Shown piece by piece: positions 4,425 to 6,514 of a DNA stretch of 6,514 nt. The stretch is taken from assembly GCA_016871135.1 (NCBI GenBank), contig VFZQ01000314.1, positions 1 through 6,514 on the forward strand. Reading direction: 5' to 3'. A program made the translations under genes and the position numbers. Below the pieces are notes generated by a model. That model was not told the DNA's origin, did no database searches, and saw only the letters and a program-made list of their open reading frames with translations. Source of the DNA: Acidobacteriota bacterium (GTDB taxonomy: Bacteria; Acidobacteriota; Terriglobia; Bryobacterales; Bryobacteraceae). Every line of letters begins with the position of its first letter. Position 1 is the first letter of the stretch.

Positions 4425-6514
4425 GCAGGTGCAGACCAGGTTCCGGTCGCCATACGCGCCGTCGATGCGACCCACCGGCGCCCAGTATTTATCGTGGCGC
4501 GCCGAACCTTCCGGAAAGCAGCCTTCTTCGCGCGTGTACTTGCGATTCCAATTGGAATCGGCGATGTCATGCACGGTGTGGGGCGCGTGGCGCAGCGGCG
4601 AATCGGCGATGTCGAACCGGCCGCCGGCGACAGCATTGATCTCGCCGCGAATGGCGATCATTGCGTCGCAGAAGCGATCAAGCTCTTGCTTGCTCTCCGA
4701 TTCGGTCGGCTCGATCATGAGCGTGCCGGGCACGGGAAAACTCATCGTCGGAGCGTGGAAGCCGTGATCGATGAGTCGTTTCGCGATGTCGTCGACCGAA
4801 ACGCCGCACAGGTCTTTCAACGGGCGCGGATCGACGATGCACTCGTGTGCGACGCGGTTGTTGGCGTTCTGATACAGCACCGGAAAATGCGGCCCGAGCC
4901 GCGCGGCGATGTAGTTGGCGTTGAGAATCGCGACTTCGGTGGCTCGCTGCAAGCCTTCGCCGCCCATCATCAACATGTAGACGTAGCTGATCGGAAGAAT
5001 CGACGCCGAGCCATACGGCGCGGCCGACACTGGACCAACAAGCGCCTGGCCGCCATCGACATTCGGATGGCCCGGCAGAAACGGCGCCAAATGCGCTTTG
5101 ACACCGATCGGGCCCATGCCGGGGCCGCCGCCGCCGTGCGGAATGCAAAACGTTTTGTGCAGATTCAGGTGCGAAACATCGGCGCCGTAGTCGCCGGGCC
5201 GCGAAAGCCCGACCTGCGCGTTCATGTTCGCGCCGTCGAGATAAACCTGCCCGCCGTGTTCATGCGCGATGGCGCAGATCTCACGGATCGATTCTTCGAA
5301 CACGCCGTGCGTCGAAGGATAGGTCACCATCAGCGCCGATAGATTCGCCGCGTGCTGCGTGGCCTTTGCGCGCAAATCGGCGACATCGACGTTGCCGTCT
5401 TCATCGCACTTCACGACAACAACGTCCATGCCGACCATGCTCGCCGACGCTGGATTGGTACCGTGCGCCGACGACGGAATCAAGCAGATGTTGCGGTGAC
5501 CTTCGCCGCGGCTGACGTGATAGCCGCGAATCGCGAGCAGGCCGGCGTACTCGCCTTGCGCGCCGGAGTTGGGCTGCAGCGAGAACGCGTCGTAACCGGT
5601 GACCTCACAGAGATTACGCTGCAACTCGCCGAACATTTCTGCGTAGCCTTGCGCTTGATCGACGGGCGCGAACGGGTGCAGGCCGCCGATTTCGGGCCAT
5701 GTCACAGGAACCATCTCGGCGGTGGCGTTCAGCTTCATCGTGCACGAACCGAGCGGAATCATCGCGCGGTCGAGCGCGAGGTCGCGGTCGTTCAAGCGGC
5801 GCAGATAGCGCAGCATTTCGGTTTCCGAACGAAAACGATGGAATACCGGATGCGTGAGGAACGCAGAACTGCGTTGCAGATGCGGTGGCAGCGCGTCGCC
5901 GCCCGCCTCCACAATACTTCCGCCGAATGCCGCGACAACGGCGGCAACGACGGCGGCCGTCGTGGTTTCATCGACGCTGATACCGATCTCGCCGTTAGCG
6001 CCTTCGCGCAGATTGATCTTCGCCGCGCGCGCGGCTTGCAGAATCGATTGTTGCTTCGCGCCCGCCGCGACTGTAATCGTATCGAAGAAATGTTGATTGA
6101 GGACGGTAAAGCCGAGCTTCCGTAACGAAGCAGCCAGCGCCGCCGCGTTACCATGCACGCGCCGCGCGATTTCGACCAGACCATCGGGCCCGTGATAAAC
6201 CGCGTACATGCTGGCCATGACCGCAAGCAACACCTGCGCCGTGCAAATGTTCGACGTCGCCTTCTCGCGGCGAATGTGCTGCTCCCGGGTTTGTAGCGAG
6301 AGCCGATACGCCGAGTTCCCGCGCGCATCGATCGACACGCCGACAAGCCGCCCGGGCATTGAACGCTTATACGCATCGCGCACGGCCATGTACGCCGCGT
6401 GCGGGCCACCGTAACCCATCGGCACGCCGAACCGCTGCGTGTTGCCGACGGCGACATCGGCGCCGAGTTCGCCGGGCGGAGTCAACAGCGTCAGCGCCAG
6501 CGGATCGGCGGCAA
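4398..6514 (-). CDS. gcvP: Glycine dehydrogenase (decarboxylating), glycine cleavage system P-protein, C-terminal part (5' end outside window)
   Basis: This is the pyridoxal-phosphate P-protein of the glycine cleavage system, which decarboxylates glycine and passes the aminomethyl group to lipoyl-GcvH in the cytoplasm. The frame is open to the right edge (first full codon at 6512), giving 704 visible residues. A full-length chain is about 950-960, so roughly 250 N-terminal residues are missing. Visible hallmarks are QRFGVPMGYGGPHAAY near residue 26, AMIPLGSCTMKLNA near 250, PSSAHGTNPAS near 346, YLDGANMNAQVG near 424, the PLP-lysine motif HLNLHKTFCIPHGGGGPGMG (lysine at visible residue 453, codon 5156-5154), and GDRNLVCTCLPIEAY at the C-terminus. 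The N-terminal-half remnant and the catalytic C-half are in one chain, so this is the single-chain type, not split GcvPA/GcvPB. A TTG at 6485 is an internal leucine. gcvT and gcvH are not in the window. No terminator follows the stop codon. Confidence 0.97.
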   Translation of the reverse strand, partial: AADPLALTLLTPPGELGADVAVGNTQRFGVPMGYGGPHAAYMAVRDAYKRSMPGRLVGVSIDARGNSAYRLSLQTREQHIRREKATSNICTAQVLLAVMASMYAVYHGPDGLVEIARRVHGNAAALAASLRKLGFTVLNQHFFDTITVAAGAKQQSILQAARAAKINLREGANGEIGISVDETTTAAVVAAVVAAFGGSIVEAGGDALPPHLQRSSAFLTHPVFHRFRSETEMLRYLRRLNDRDLALDRAMIPLGSCTMKLNATAEMVPVTWPEIGGLHPFAPVDQAQGYAEMFGELQRNLCEVTGYDAFSLQPNSGAQGEYAGLLAIRGYHVSRGEGHRNICLIPSSAHGTNPASASMVGMDVVVVKCDEDGNVDVADLRAKATQHAANLSALMVTYPSTHGVFEESIREICAIAHEHGGQVYLDGANMNAQVGLSRPGDYGADVSHLNLHKTFCIPHGGGGPGMGPIGVKAHLAPFLPGHPNVDGGQALVGPVSAAPYGSASILPISYVYMLMMGGEGLQRATEVAILNANYIAARLGPHFPVLYQNANNRVAHECIVDPRPLKDLCGVSVDDIAKRLIDHGFHAPTMSFPVPGTLMIEPTESESKQELDRFCDAMIAIRGEINAVAGGRFDIADSPLRHAPHTVHDIADSNWNRKYTREEGCFPEGSARHDKYWAPVGRIDGAYGDRNLVCTCLPIEAYAK

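Noticed and set aside
4494..6125. Two long plus-strand open frames (4494-5342 and 5352-6125)
   Set aside because: Both are antisense to gcvP, whose motifs are unmistakable; their translations show no family features.

Overview
The window is GC-rich bacterial chromosome. It most likely comes from an Acidobacteriota member, perhaps Bryobacterales/Solibacter-like. That placement is inferred from an Oar-like TonB-dependent receptor C-terminus of the kind greatly expanded in that phylum, next to a secreted tail-fibre-like protein. No rRNA or marker gene is present to confirm it.

Layout, left to right: (1) the C-terminal 493 residues of a large outer-membrane TonB-dependent receptor (+), whose N-terminus lies left of the window; (2) a 220-bp AT-richer intergenic region with a perfect 14-bp palindrome, a weak AT-rich hairpin, a 7-bp stem-loop and a strong intrinsic-terminator hairpin whose T-run ends just before a Shine-Dalgarno site; (3) a 724-residue exported protein (+) built from modules typical of phage tail fibres; (4) a short intergenic gap filled by a perfect 13-bp inverted repeat; (5) a small membrane methyltransferase of the isoprenylcysteine/phospholipid methyltransferase family (+); (6) the C-terminal 704 residues of the glycine cleavage system P-protein, gcvP (-), whose N-terminus lies right of the window. 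The methyltransferase and gcvP converge and overlap tail to tail by 27 bp.

The genes do not form an obvious pathway. The receptor and the tail-fibre-like protein are both envelope or export proteins and lie in the same direction, but a terminator separates them. The methyltransferase and gcvP look like ordinary chromosomal genes. The most interesting part is the control region and product of the tail-fibre-like gene. A terminator sits so close to its start codon that any normal transcript must read through it, which suggests conditional termination. Its product has a Sec signal peptide and six cysteines in three close pairs, unlike a cytoplasmically assembled phage fibre. No CRISPR array, tRNA, rRNA, insertion sequence or phage structural cluster is visible.
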